Shown one piece after another: positions 28,152-37,267 of a stretch of 64,000 nucleotides of DNA. The stretch comes from Peribacillus sp. FSL P2-0133 (GTDB lineage Bacteria; Bacillota; Bacilli; Bacillales; DSM-1321): positions 3,408,001 through 3,472,000 of the forward strand of contig NZ_CP150254.1 in the NCBI RefSeq assembly GCF_037975445.1. Direction: 5' to 3'. Both the position numbers and the translations under genes were made by a program. Each line of letters starts with the position of its first letter. Position 1 is the stretch's first letter. The notes under the pieces were generated by a model that ran no database searches, was not told where the DNA came from, and saw nothing but the letters and a program-made list of their open reading frames with translations.

Positions 28152-30326
28152 TCAAGTTTGCTTGACGTTTTGTTCTGTTGGGAATGTAAAACTGATCTTC
28201 TTTTCAGAGTCGGACCAAGATAATATGGCATCAAAGGTCTTTTCCCCTTTTTTAAAACCGCTTATCAAATCCGTTTCACCGCTCGCCAACAGCTTTTTTA
28301 TATTTGCTTGACTGATTTTCTTATTAAGGATTTTTTTGGAGATAGTGAAGTTACACTTTGTTTTTTGATAACTAACACATCCATAGAATTCCCCTTTATC
28401 GACAATCTTAGAACCGCATAGTTTACAGCTGCCCACAGATGCTGAACTTCTCTTATTAGGGCCGCTCCGTTGAATCGACTCGGTGTCCAGCCCTTGAAAA
28501 TCCCAGCTTTCCGATGATTCCACGGCATCACTGATAATTTTTGCTGACATCTTTTTAACAGCTTCCATAAATCCGCCAGCGGATGCCTTCCCTTCCCCGA
28601 TTTCTCTTAAACGCTGTTCCCATTTGGCAGTCATCTCGGGTGAAGCCAGGATTTTCTCCCCAATCGCGGTAATCAGCACTTTCCCTTTATCTGTCGCAAA
28701 TACCTGATTTTTTTTTACATTGATGTATTTACGGTCTTTGAGCATGGTAATGATGCCAGCCCGGGTTGCTTCGGTTCCAAGACCCTCGGTTTTCATCAGC
28801 ACCTTTTCTAACTCTTCATTATCCAGATGCTTTCCGGCAGTCTTCATCAAAGTGATCAGCTGACCTTCTGTATAGCGCTTAGGAGGCTGGGTTTTTCCTT
28901 CTTTCACCTTTATATTGGCGACCTTGCCAGAATCCCCTTTTGAGACGGACGGCAAAATGATATCATCGTCTTCCTTGTCATTTTGGAAAATCACTTTGCG
29001 CCATCCCTCTTGAATCTGCTGCTTTCCTTTAGAAATGAATTCGGCACGCTTATCGACAAGCGTTTTAATGGTGGTGTAATCGAAAATGGCTTTCTCATAA
29101 TGGGCCGCAATCAAGCGGCGTACCACCAAGTCATAAATATTCCGTTCTTCAGCGGAAAGCCGCTTTGGATCGGTTACCTGCTCCGTCGGGATGATGGCAT
29201 AGTGATCAGTCACTTTCTTTTCATTTACAAACCGTTTATTATTCATGATGTTCGGTTGTGGCAAGGGAAACAGGGATTCATATTCCGAAAATCCGCTTAG
29301 TTTTTGCAAAATATCGGGAAATGTTTCAGCTTCCCCCTCCGTCACATAATTGGAATCTGAACGAGGATAAGAAACGATCCCTTTTTGATATAAACTTTGT
29401 ACTATATCAAGCGTCTGTTTCGGCGAATATTTATAAATCTTGTTCACTGTCGCTTGCAATGACGAGAGATTAAATAACAAAGGCGGCTGAAATTCTTTCC
29501 TTTCTGTATCCATTTCAGCTATTTCAGCTTCCTTACCCTTGCAAAAAGCGGCAATTTTATCAGCCATTTCTTTTGTCTTGATTCTCGGATCATTGTTCTG
29601 CTGCCATTTTCCCTGATATTTCTTTCCATCCATCTTGAAGTCAGCGAATACTTCCCAGAACGGTTCAGACTTGAATTGCTCAATTTCCATTTCCCGCTTC
29701 ACAATCAAGGCGAGAGTCGGTGTCTGAACCCTTCCAGCTGAAAACACATCCGAAACGCCCCTTTGTTTCAATAAAATACTATACGCTCTCGACGCATTCA
29801 TTCCCACAACCCAGTCCGCGCAAGCTCTCGTATACGCTTCATAATAGAGCGGCCTGGTTTTTTCCTCGCTCTTTAGATTTTGGAATCCCTCATAAATCGC
29901 TTTTGGGGTCAAAGAGGAAATCCATAACCGTTTCATCGGTTTATTGACATTGCATAGATTAACGATGTTGCGTACAATCAATTCTCCTTCACGCCCGGCA
30001 TCACCTGCATGAATGATTTCATCGACTTCCGGTTTCCTAAGCAAAGTCTTCACAACATTGAATTGCTTTGCCTTTTGTCGGGTCACTTCATATTGAAATT
30101 TCTCAGGAATCATCGGCAACGTTTCCATCGACCATTTTTTCCATTTTGAATGATAGGTTTCCGGCGAAACGAGTTGACATAAATGACCGACGGCCCAAGT
30201 TACATAAGCTCCATCGGGAAAAAGTTCATTCGGCATAATTTCTATATAGCCTTGCTGTTTCTTCGTTTTAAATTGAGCCGCTAGCGTTGAACCTTGATCT
30301 GGTTTCTCCGCAATGATTAGCTTCAT
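28152..30326 (-). CDS. topB: DNA topoisomerase III
   Basis: Type IA topoisomerase, 724 residues. The TOPRIM domain opens MKLIIAEKPDQGSTLA, with DAGREGELIVRN carrying the metal-binding acidic residues. The active tyrosine is in GIVSYPRSDSNYV. A C-terminal zinc-ribbon-like remnant has CKLCGSK and a lone later Cys pair (YGCVSYQKTKCNF). The ATG at 30,326 has AGGTGA 8 bases upstream; earlier starts lie too close. It marks the right edge of the conserved region. Confidence 0.93.
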   Translation of the reverse strand: MKLIIAEKPDQGSTLAAQFKTKKQQGYIEIMPNELFPDGAYVTWAVGHLCQLVSPETYHSKWKKWSMETLPMIPEKFQYEVTRQKAKQFNVVKTLLRKPEVDEIIHAGDAGREGELIVRNIVNLCNVNKPMKRLWISSLTPKAIYEGFQNLKSEEKTRPLYYEAYTRACADWVVGMNASRAYSILLKQRGVSDVFSAGRVQTPTLALIVKREMEIEQFKSEPFWEVFADFKMDGKKYQGKWQQNNDPRIKTKEMADKIAAFCKGKEAEIAEMDTERKEFQPPLLFNLSSLQATVNKIYKYSPKQTLDIVQSLYQKGIVSYPRSDSNYVTEGEAETFPDILQKLSGFSEYESLFPLPQPNIMNNKRFVNEKKVTDHYAIIPTEQVTDPKRLSAEERNIYDLVVRRLIAAHYEKAIFDYTTIKTLVDKRAEFISKGKQQIQEGWRKVIFQNDKEDDDIILPSVSKGDSGKVANIKVKEGKTQPPKRYTEGQLITLMKTAGKHLDNEELEKVLMKTEGLGTEATRAGIITMLKDRKYINVKKNQVFATDKGKVLITAIGEKILASPEMTAKWEQRLREIGEGKASAGGFMEAVKKMSAKIISDAVESSESWDFQGLDTESIQRSGPNKRSSASVGSCKLCGSKIVDKGEFYGCVSYQKTKCNFTISKKILNKKISQANIKKLLASGETDLISGFKKGEKTFDAILSWSDSEKKISFTFPTEQNVKQT

Positions 30327-30512
30327 GTTCATCTTCACCTAATCCGTTAAAAAATATCTTCCCCTATCATTATACCTTAATTATCACAATCGGCTAGATA
30401 TGACTTCGTTTTTACTGAACTGTTCTATAGGAAACATTAAATGATTGCTTAACTTCGGTGAATAGTGAGGTTTTCAGGCAGATGATAAACCTGTCTTAAT
30501 ATAGGAGGATTA

Positions 30513-31185
30513 ATAGGTAAAAAAAAAGCTTCACTATTGGATGGTCAGTATAGATTAGGGGGAATCGGAGTATATACAAAAGAAACAAGCGCGATGTTAA
30601 ACTTCGCCCATAGCTTTTCACTGTTTAGTTATTTATTGATATTATTCATACAAAAGCTAAAGGTATAGGTACTTCGTTAAGTAGATTTTTAAAAAGAGAA
30701 AGTGATAATCTTAGTTGGATTGCGACCCAACTTATTATAAATCCTGATAGCCCTTTTTACAGCATCGGGACTCTTATTGGTAAGAGAAATAAAGAAAAGC
30801 ATATCACACTACAAAACATCCATAATTTTTTAAAATTATTGACGAGAGAGTCAGATTTAGCTGAATTACCCAAAGAAAAAATTTTATATATTTCACTCTA
30901 TTACTTTAATGAAATAAAAAATATATGCCTAACCAATGGAGCGATTACAAAAAATATAGATTAACTCATATAGTTTGTTTAAATGCTCTATCCATCGCTG
31001 GAAATCACATTATTTTAGAGAACTATAATTTTTCATCTAATCAATTGAACAATACTAAAATTTCTAAGAGTTTAACCCATATTCAAAACATTGATTGGTC
31101 AAGTGAGGGAAGTGTAAAATATTTGAAAGGAGTAAGTGGCTCAAATCTCTTAGCAGCAGATTTAGTTACCTCATTTAAAAATTAA
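30513..31185 (+). pseudogene. Remnant of a DGQHR-domain (DndB-like) gene
   Basis: Three overlapping frames together give one protein. Frame A near 30,540 reads SLLDGQYRLGGIGVYTKE, the DGQHR signature. Frame B from about 30,626 reads IHTKAKGIGTSLSRFLKRE, then SWIATQLIINPDSPFYSIG and onward to about 30,925. Frame C (30,925-31,185) reads PNQWSDYKKYRLTHIVCLNA to a stop at 31,183. At least two frameshifts and a missing N-terminus make it non-functional. DGQHR proteins include DndB, the regulator of DNA phosphorothioation systems, but no dnd partner genes are present. Confidence 0.72.
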
Positions 31186-31649
31186 CTGATAAAAGGTTGG
31201 TTTATATGGAATTACCATGAATGAACTATATGCCAGCCTGAAGTCAGTCCGTACAAATGCCCGTTATGGGGGTTACCCGTAAGGTTAATCAGCTCACTAA
31301 AAGGAGAGGAAACCCTTTAAAAGGTTTACCCCCAGTTTTTATTTGAAATTAAATTTATTAGACTCTAACATTGAAACTACGTTTTTAATTGTTAACTCAC
31401 GTAACTTAACTTTTTTGTTTCGATAATCAGTTCCATAGAGTGAGCAACTGCAAATAAACCAATCGCCTTGATATAATATCTCTTCTGTGTTTATTGATTG
31501 CCGTTATTCTGTATTATGTAAACTTTTCATCTGTTCTTTGTAAAATTGAAAGTATTATTTACTACGGTCAACCCCACTTTACTTTAGGATAGGGAGCGTA
31601 AGGTACCTTTTCAAAATTTCACATTATGGGTCAGCCTAAAAATAGTTTG
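31186..31649. other. Degraded stretch with a short minus-strand reading frame
   Basis: About 460 bases with no complete gene. On the minus strand, roughly 31,500 to 31,339, a frame encodes about 45 residues ending in SMLESNKFNFK; it has no start codon with ribosome site and looks like the tail of a lost gene. A hairpin lies at 31,303-31,336. Confidence 0.4.
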
Positions 31650-32250
31650 TTACACATATTCAGGAATTACCTGCTTAATCTCCTGTTCACCATTCTCTAA
31701 TCCTTCTAACCATAGATCAACTAATTGGACCCCATTGATTAATTCAATATTTAACCCTTCAGCATATTCCCGAGCATTTTTTGTGAAGTCTCCTGTTGTT
31801 ATTACATAGCCACTCTGTAATCCTTGTTTAATAATATTGGAATGAAGTATAGCTATTGCCTCAAAATCCAAGTCATCTTTATAACATTTAACTTGACCAA
31901 GATACTTTCCTTCTTTAGTTTCATGCTAAAAAATCTACCCCATAATCACCAGATGGAGGAGTTACCCACGTTTTTCCACCCCTTGATCTACCAAATACCT
32001 CAGCAACAAAAGACTCGAAAGCAATTGGATCTTGTTTAATAAAAATGGAATTATCTTTTATTAATTTTTTATCTTCTGGATTTTCTTTTCTAAATCTAAG
32101 ATACAGACCCATTGCTAAAGTCCTTTTCATTTCATCACTTGTGTCTATATGGCGTGCTAGCAATGCAGCTTTGTAATGTTCCTTACTTTTTGTCAGACGA
32201 AACTGAATAAATGCCCCAGCCAAAACAATGGCTACAATTAGCTCTATGAT
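31650..32250 (-). pseudogene. Frameshifted Mrr-like restriction endonuclease
   Basis: Frame 1 (about 32,250 to 31,921) has an N-terminal membrane-like segment and ends in VFGRSRGG then PPSGDYGVDFLA and a stop. One base out, the text continues HETKEGKYLGQVKCYKDD and then EAIAILHSNIIKQGLQSGYV down to 31,650. Joined, this gives the Mrr-type nuclease core: Asp of GDYGVD and the QVK of the PD-(D/E)xK site. A single frameshift near 31,925 separates the two catalytic halves. AGGAGG lies at about 32,265 but the expected start there is now ATT, so the start may also be lost. Confidence 0.78.
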
Positions 32251-32309
32251 AAAAATTTTTACCGCCTCCTTTTATTAAAGGTATCGACAATTAATAAGGA
32301 TTTTAAACG

Positions 32310-32334
32310 ACAAAAGCCCTTTTTGGAAAGGGCC
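32310..32334 (-). terminator. Terminator downstream of the small ORF at 32,373
   Basis: Stem GCCCTTT/AAAGGGC (32316-32322 with 32327-32333) and TTTTG tail on the minus strand. Confidence 0.65.
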
Positions 32335-32372
32335 TTATAACTATAATATACAAAAAAACAAGAATGCTGGAT

Positions 32373-32573
32373 TCAGGAAGACTTAGAATCTTTAGATAAG
32401 GGAGCACTAAAGACCCCTATCAAAATAATGAATATAAGGAGGGAGATGGCTGCAACTGCAAAGTTAAGGGTCAAAAAATCTAAGGCTTCTAAATCCAGAA
32501 ATTTTGTAGCATTCTCAAAGGATGACGGTAAAAGAAATTGATGAAATATTATATCAATCATTAAAAGGAGCAA
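32373..32573 (-). CDS. Small hydrophobic protein, doubtful
   Basis: Up to 66 residues with one strong membrane span (FAVAAISLLIFIILIGVF) and a polar SKDSKSS tail. An intrinsic terminator follows within 40 bases, which supports transcription, but no good ribosome site precedes either candidate ATG (32,573 or 32,558). No family recognised. Confidence 0.4.
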   Translation of the reverse strand: MLLLMIDIIFHQFLLPSSFENATKFLDLEALDFLTLNFAVAAISLLIFIILIGVFSAPLSKDSKSS

Positions 32574-32967
32574 ACCCAGTAAAGAGTTTACCCTGTTATT
32601 AGTTTAATATTTATAACGAATTGTGAAAATTGGGTCATATTGCATTGAATACTGAAGAAGTATATGTCGATCTACATTTGGAGTTTTAGCGCTGTATTCC
32701 AATACTGGAGAAGGAATACCTCAGGACTAATTGCTAATGGTTCACCATGTAATTGAGCTCCTCTAGGAAGAATAATAATTACAGACATAGTGAATCGCCC
32801 TTGAGTGACAGTAAAGTTGCTCTGAGGTGCAATAAGGTTAAAGTTCACCTTCATGATTCTTAAATGTTTTCCCATCATGGTAGTATAGTTAAGAGCCTAA
32901 ATGAACATTGTCGTTTTCTTTCAATTGACGAACAAGTTGCATAAACTATAAAAGTTAAATAAAATTA
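32574..32967. other. Gap of about 390 bases
   Basis: Holds a hairpin at 32,570-32,600 resembling the one at 31,303, and a 68-codon minus-strand frame (32,672-32,878) without ribosome site or recognisable domain, which is not called. Confidence 0.4.
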
Positions 32968-32998
32968 AAAGAAGCTGATGAAATCAGCTTCTTTTTGC
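32966..32998. terminator. Terminator after the TIGR03943 gene
   Basis: Stem AGAAGCTGAT/ATCAGCTTCT with a 3-base loop flanked by A run on the left and T run on the right. Confidence 0.88.
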
Positions 32999-33005
32999 AA
33001 ATGTT

Positions 33006-33968
33006 CTATAATATTTTTACACTAATCGGATAGAGATAAGGCTCATAAGGTTCACTGATTTTTTCCCAATCAGTAATTTTGATTACAGGAAGCTCCTTCC
33101 CGTTATACGTCGTAATTTCTATTACACCATTTGCTTTGATCCATGTATCCTTGTCTAGGGAAGAAGCCTCTGGGAACTCTGAAAGAAATCCAATAATACT
33201 TGCGTCTGCGACACAGTGAGTAATTAAAAATCTTGAAATCACCAGCTGATTTTGAGCAAATCCATCTTCTTTATAAACAAAGCCCTTTAATTCGATTTTT
33301 CTTCCCTTAAACTTATTAATATCTTTACTCATTTCTTCATAATAGGCTGCATATACATAGTCATTCATCTCAATATTTTGGTTTTGTTCTAACTGTTGTA
33401 TCAGTTGATTATATTCTTCCTCTGAGATTTCTTCCTGCTGGTTTTCTAGAAGAGCTGGGTCTACAGGGTTGTCATCTATAGAGGGATTAGCCTGACCATT
33501 TAAGTTACTCTCTTCCATTTCTTCTGGAGGGTTACTGTTTTCTTTATTTTTGTCTTCTTTAGGTGCTTGTTTTTGGTTTGACAGTGCCAGCATTGCCCCT
33601 TTCTTATTGGCAATAGAAGCATCGAGTACTTTGGCTGGAAGCAGAAACCCAGTTAGTAATGGAAACACAATAATAAAATACGAAATTAGTTTTTTTGTGT
33701 TAAAAGAAGAATCTCCATGATCATGGTTATGGTCGCAGTCATGGTCGTGCTGATCACAATGATGATAGCTGCTTTTCTTTACTTTCCATGTCCTTGTAAT
33801 TTGAATAAAAAACAAAATCAAAAATATTACAGAAGCTACTTGGCTTAAACTTTCATATTTTGGGTTAATGAACTTTGTAATTTCACCGGTGAAATGAAGC
33901 TTAAATATGAGGGCCGAAAAAGCTAGTAAAATTAAAGCTCTAGCAGCTTGCTGAAATTGGAGTTGCAT
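33006..33968 (-). CDS. TIGR03943 family permease partner (YcgQ-like), copy 1
   Basis: 320 residues: two N-terminal membrane helices, a histidine-rich loop (HHCDQHDHDCDHNHDHGD, about residues 72-90), a third membrane segment, a long acidic linker (about 140-200) and a C-terminal soluble domain (FKGRKIELKGFVYKEDGFA, RFLITHCVADASIIGF). This is the YcgQ/TIGR03943 partner of COG0701 permeases. The His-rich loop suggests metal binding. Its start lies 14 bases after the stop of the permease gene. Transported substrate is unproven; the Zur context points to zinc or a zinc-linked ligand. Confidence 0.82.
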   Translation of the reverse strand: MQLQFQQAARALILLAFSALIFKLHFTGEITKFINPKYESLSQVASVIFLILFFIQITRTWKVKKSSYHHCDQHDHDCDHNHDHGDSSFNTKKLISYFIIVFPLLTGFLLPAKVLDASIANKKGAMLALSNQKQAPKEDKNKENSNPPEEMEESNLNGQANPSIDDNPVDPALLENQQEEISEEEYNQLIQQLEQNQNIEMNDYVYAAYYEEMSKDINKFKGRKIELKGFVYKEDGFAQNQLVISRFLITHCVADASIIGFLSEFPEASSLDKDTWIKANGVIEITTYNGKELPVIKITDWEKISEPYEPYLYPISVKIL

Positions 33969-33981
33969 GATTTTCCCCTCC

Positions 33982-34974
33982 TTATAAAAAGCTTTGCAGC
34001 AGCATTAAAGTGATAAACACCATTGAAACAACCAATGCTAGCAAAACCATAACAAATTTAAATCGAAAAACGCTCAGCATCATAAGTGTGTTCTTTAAAT
34101 CCATCATGGGTCCGAAAATTAAGAAGCCAAGGATTGATGAAACTGGAAAAATGCTGCTAAAGGAAGCTCCTATAAACGCGTCTGCTTCAGAACATAGAGA
34201 TAAAACGTAAGCCAATCCCATCATAACAAATAAAGAAGAAGCCGGACCGTTTCCAGCCTCCAACAAGGATTTTGCTGGCATATAGGTTTGTACAAAAGCA
34301 GCTAAAAAAGCTCCCATAACCAGGTATTTCCCCATATCAAAAAACTCATCAATTGAATGTGTGAGCATCGACCAAAAACGCTTGGATAGTGATTGATTTT
34401 TACTGTGATTATGGGTTGAAATGATGGAAGCCTTAAATTGATTGCCTTTAAAAATCCAACTGACAGCAAAGGCAACCATTATAGCCACCAGAAAACCTAA
34501 CCCCATACGCAATCCTGCAATTTTAAAATCGTTTCCAAATGCCATATATGTAGAAGCAATAACAATCGGGTTGATAAGAGGGCCTGTTAACATAAAACCC
34601 ATCGCAGCATGAATAGGTACTCCTTTTACAACTAAACGTCGAACAATGGGGACGATTCCACATTCACAGGCAGGAAACAGCGCTCCTACAATACAGCTCA
34701 TGATTACAGCCATAACTTTATTCTTTGGTATCCACCTTTGAATATGTTCCTCAGTAACAAAGATTTGGATCACTCCAGCGATGAGGACCCCAATTAAAAC
34801 AAAGGGCAGGGCTTCTATTAAAATACTTAGAAAAATAGTATTTAAATTTAACAATGACGGTGGAATAACAAAGGTATCTTTTATACTAGAACTGAAAGAA
34901 AACAGGAAAAGAGCTAGCGCTATTATGATAATACCGGTTATATCTATCATATGACCTCGAATAATCCGAATCAT
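33982..34974 (-). CDS. COG0701 (DUF318) permease, YcgR-like, copy 1
   Basis: 330 residues, eight or so membrane helices. Family motifs: LFPACECGIVPIVRRLVVKG in the first half and LSLCSEADAFIGASFSS in the second, with conserved Cys-Glu-Cys and Cys residues in membrane segments. The start at 34,974 is fixed by AAAGGAGG 7 bases upstream; the longer frame has none. It forms a unit with the TIGR03943 gene and, further up, the ruined znuA and Zur box 35,865. Paralogous to 44,091-45,110. Confidence 0.85.
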   Translation of the reverse strand: MIRIIRGHMIDITGIIIIALALFLFSFSSSIKDTFVIPPSLLNLNTIFLSILIEALPFVLIGVLIAGVIQIFVTEEHIQRWIPKNKVMAVIMSCIVGALFPACECGIVPIVRRLVVKGVPIHAAMGFMLTGPLINPIVIASTYMAFGNDFKIAGLRMGLGFLVAIMVAFAVSWIFKGNQFKASIISTHNHSKNQSLSKRFWSMLTHSIDEFFDMGKYLVMGAFLAAFVQTYMPAKSLLEAGNGPASSLFVMMGLAYVLSLCSEADAFIGASFSSIFPVSSILGFLIFGPMMDLKNTLMMLSVFRFKFVMVLLALVVSMVFITLMLLQSFL

Positions 34975-35104
34975 AGGTACCTCCTTTAAAATATAATGTA
35001 GTGCTTCTTCCATAAAATATATTAGAAAGTTGTAGAGTATGAATGAAAGATTTACTTAAAAATATATAGCAAACTTTAACGATTAAATTCACATGACTAA
35101 TAGT

Positions 35105-35140
35105 AAAGAAAGCCCTGCCACAAAAAGATGGAAGGGTTAT
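35105..35140 (-). terminator. Weak hairpin between the znuA remnant and the permease gene
   Basis: CCCTTCCA/TGGCAGGG with mismatches around a T-rich loop and CTTTCTTT after it on the minus strand. If active it would attenuate read-through into the permease. Confidence 0.35.
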
Positions 35141-35196
35141 GAAAGTTTTAGATTCTAGCTATGTAAAATATTTTTTCTCTTATACTATGTTTGATT

Positions 35197-35847
35197 TTAT
35201 TCATTTAATGCTGTCTGAATGGTTTCTAGATTTTTTCTCATGATGCTAAAATAATCATCACCTTGTTTTATATTCTCCTCTGTTATCGCTTCTAGATTAT
35301 GAAGAGTAAGAGACTTCGTACCTATTTCTTTTTGAGTCATCTCTGCAACTTTTGGAGTTAAATTCTGCTCGAAAATCACATAATGGACGCCATGTTCTGT
35401 TGATTCCTGAACGATTTCTTGTAATTCTTTCTGAGAAGGCACCTGTGAAGGAGATAAACTTGAAATAGCAATCTCTTCAATTCCATATCGACTTTCCCAA
35501 TATCCATATGCAGCATGAGATACTAATAAATACTTCGTTTTGGAGTTGTCGACGGTTGATTTAAAATCTTGAATTAGTTTTTCTAAATCGCTTTTTAATT
35601 GAAGAAAATTAGATTCAAACTCTGAAGCATGTTCTGGCATTATATCACTTAACGAATTTTTAATATTGTTAGCAAGGTCAATGGCAAGAACAGGATCTAA
35701 CCATACATGGGGATCCAAATCTACGTGGTCATGGCCATCGTCTTCATGCACATGATCTTCAGTTGCCCCTTCCTCTCCTTCTTGATCATCAGAATGTGTT
35801 TCCTCGCTTTCGTGTTCAAGTTCGTCAGAGTGTGTTTCTTCGCCCAT
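35197..35847 (-). pseudogene. Truncated zinc-binding lipoprotein (ZnuA/AdcA) lacking its N-terminus
   Basis: The frame starts inside the acidic His-rich loop of a ZnuA-type protein (EDHVHEDDGHDHVDLDPHVW) and continues normally through the C-terminal lobe (YLLVSHAAYGYWESRYG, VIFEQNLTPKVAEMTQKE). The signal peptide, lipobox and the first metal-ligand His of the N-lobe (about 120 residues) are absent. The Zur palindrome stands only 18 bases before the first ATG, so a deletion has fused the old promoter to mid-gene. A non-functional remnant is most likely; cytoplasmic retention as a zinc buffer cannot be excluded. Confidence 0.75.
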
Positions 35848-35864
35848 AGAAGGTTACCATTTTT

Positions 35865-35885
35865 AAATCGTAATTATTACGTTTT
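35865..35885 (-). promoter_or_regulatory. Zur operator at the znuA remnant
   Basis: Palindrome with half sites AAATCGTAAT and ATTACGTTTT around one central base: a single change from the Bacillus Zur consensus. Drives the minus-strand genes from 35,847 down. Confidence 0.88.
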
Positions 35886-36166
35886 AAATCTTAAAACTAT
35901 TTTAGAGTAATGTAAAGGAATATTAGAGGATGGTAAAAATTAACATATACTAAAACAGGAGACCGTAATTTCATTACGTCAAAAAACAAGAGAAACAACC
36001 CGGACGGATCAGTACTGATGAAAGATAGTGCACGCCTAAAAAGATCCACATTAAACCGTATAACAGGCTTCCAATATTGTTAATGAGCAGATTTTTCGCA
36101 TAGTTGGTGATTCTACTTTATGGCAGCTCATATCTTAATATAGAAGTTTTTTAAGTTCACGTCTTA

Positions 36167-37090
36167 TTAATATTTATTTTCGAGATCTTTTAATTGAGAG
36201 TAAACTTCCCTACTGTCTAGATTTTCTCCAATAACAACGAAATGATTTTTAAAAGCAATATCTTGTGGATAATAAGAAGGTACCCCATATGTATATTGGA
36301 ATAGATTAACTTTCCCTTTTTCTTCCTCGAATCGAACAAAGCCTTTTATTCGGTGAATTGTCTCAGGAAGTTTCATTAACCAATTTTCAAAATCTGTTTT
36401 TTTAATTTCATTCGTAAAGGTATACGTTAATGATTGGATATGCAAACGTTGATGAACATTCAACTTCTCAAATTCACAAATGGAATTACGATTGGAATAA
36501 GGAATACCTGATAATGATACGTTCGAAAAATTAGTTATATGAAGAGTTGCACCTGGATTTATTGATTTTAAATCAGCTTTAATTTGCTGTAATTCTTTTT
36601 TACTTAACCGAATAGTTTTATTGATGATCAAGGTATCTCCATGTTTTACTTGCTCTTCATATAAGCGATTCAGTTGAGGACTATTTCTGCTCCTTTGTAA
36701 CCATCTGTCTGCATCAACCGTTGTTATGATTGAGCGTATGGATATACGGTCAGCAATGACAGGAGACAGACAAGCATCCAGGATTTCAATAGGATGGGCC
36801 ACACCAGATGCCTCTATGTATATTACATCAGGTTGATGCATATGGAATAATGTTAATAAAGAGATTTCCAATTCATCTTTAGCCGTGCAACAGATACATC
36901 CATTCAACAATTCCTGTAGAGGAACCTTGTCACCTATTATGTCTGAATCAACGGATTTCTCGCCCAATTCATTCATTAAAACTGCCACTTTTCTTCCGCT
37001 ACCTTTTTCATCCATTAATAGATTCTGCAACAAAGTAGTTTTTCCACTTCCGAGAAATCCACTTATGATAACTACCTCTACTTGTGCCAT
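36167..37090 (-). CDS. COG0523 GTPase (CobW/ZagA-like), short form
   Basis: A 307-residue G3E GTPase. Walker A is GFLGSGKTT (11-19), the family metal motif is CICC (Cys65, 67, 68), and DTLIINKT replaces the classic NKxD. It lacks part of the C-terminal CobW_C domain found in the two longer copies. COG0523 proteins hand zinc or other metals to client proteins under starvation. AAGGAG precedes the ATG. No own Zur box was found; it probably reads through from the copy at 37,268. Confidence 0.88.
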   Translation of the reverse strand: MAQVEVVIISGFLGSGKTTLLQNLLMDEKGSGRKVAVLMNELGEKSVDSDIIGDKVPLQELLNGCICCTAKDELEISLLTLFHMHQPDVIYIEASGVAHPIEILDACLSPVIADRISIRSIITTVDADRWLQRSRNSPQLNRLYEEQVKHGDTLIINKTIRLSKKELQQIKADLKSINPGATLHITNFSNVSLSGIPYSNRNSICEFEKLNVHQRLHIQSLTYTFTNEIKKTDFENWLMKLPETIHRIKGFVRFEEEKGKVNLFQYTYGVPSYYPQDIAFKNHFVVIGENLDSREVYSQLKDLENKY

Positions 37091-37267
37091 TTTAACTACT
37101 CCTTAATAAACATGTTACTTTAAAATTTAGTAATAATATGTCTTTATTTGATGCAAACTTTTGTTTTCCTTTTTACCAGGTTTTCATGTTGCTCATTTTA
37201 AATAAACTTATTTCCGCAAAATTGAATACTTATCATATAATCTTACCTATTCATAAAAAGATTTATC

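Noticed and set aside
31925-31940. Possible programmed frameshift in the Mrr-like gene
   Set aside because: The T6A run looks slippery, but a -1 shift does not enter the frame that continues the protein; a plain indel fits better.
32672-32878. 68-codon minus-strand ORF
   Set aside because: No ribosome site and no family; could be a relic but cannot be supported.
35960-35982. Palindrome CGTAAT-TTC-ATTACG between the znuA remnant and the short COG0523 gene
   Set aside because: Resembles a Zur box but the half sites are three bases apart instead of one and the outer AAAT/ATTT are missing; not called as operator.
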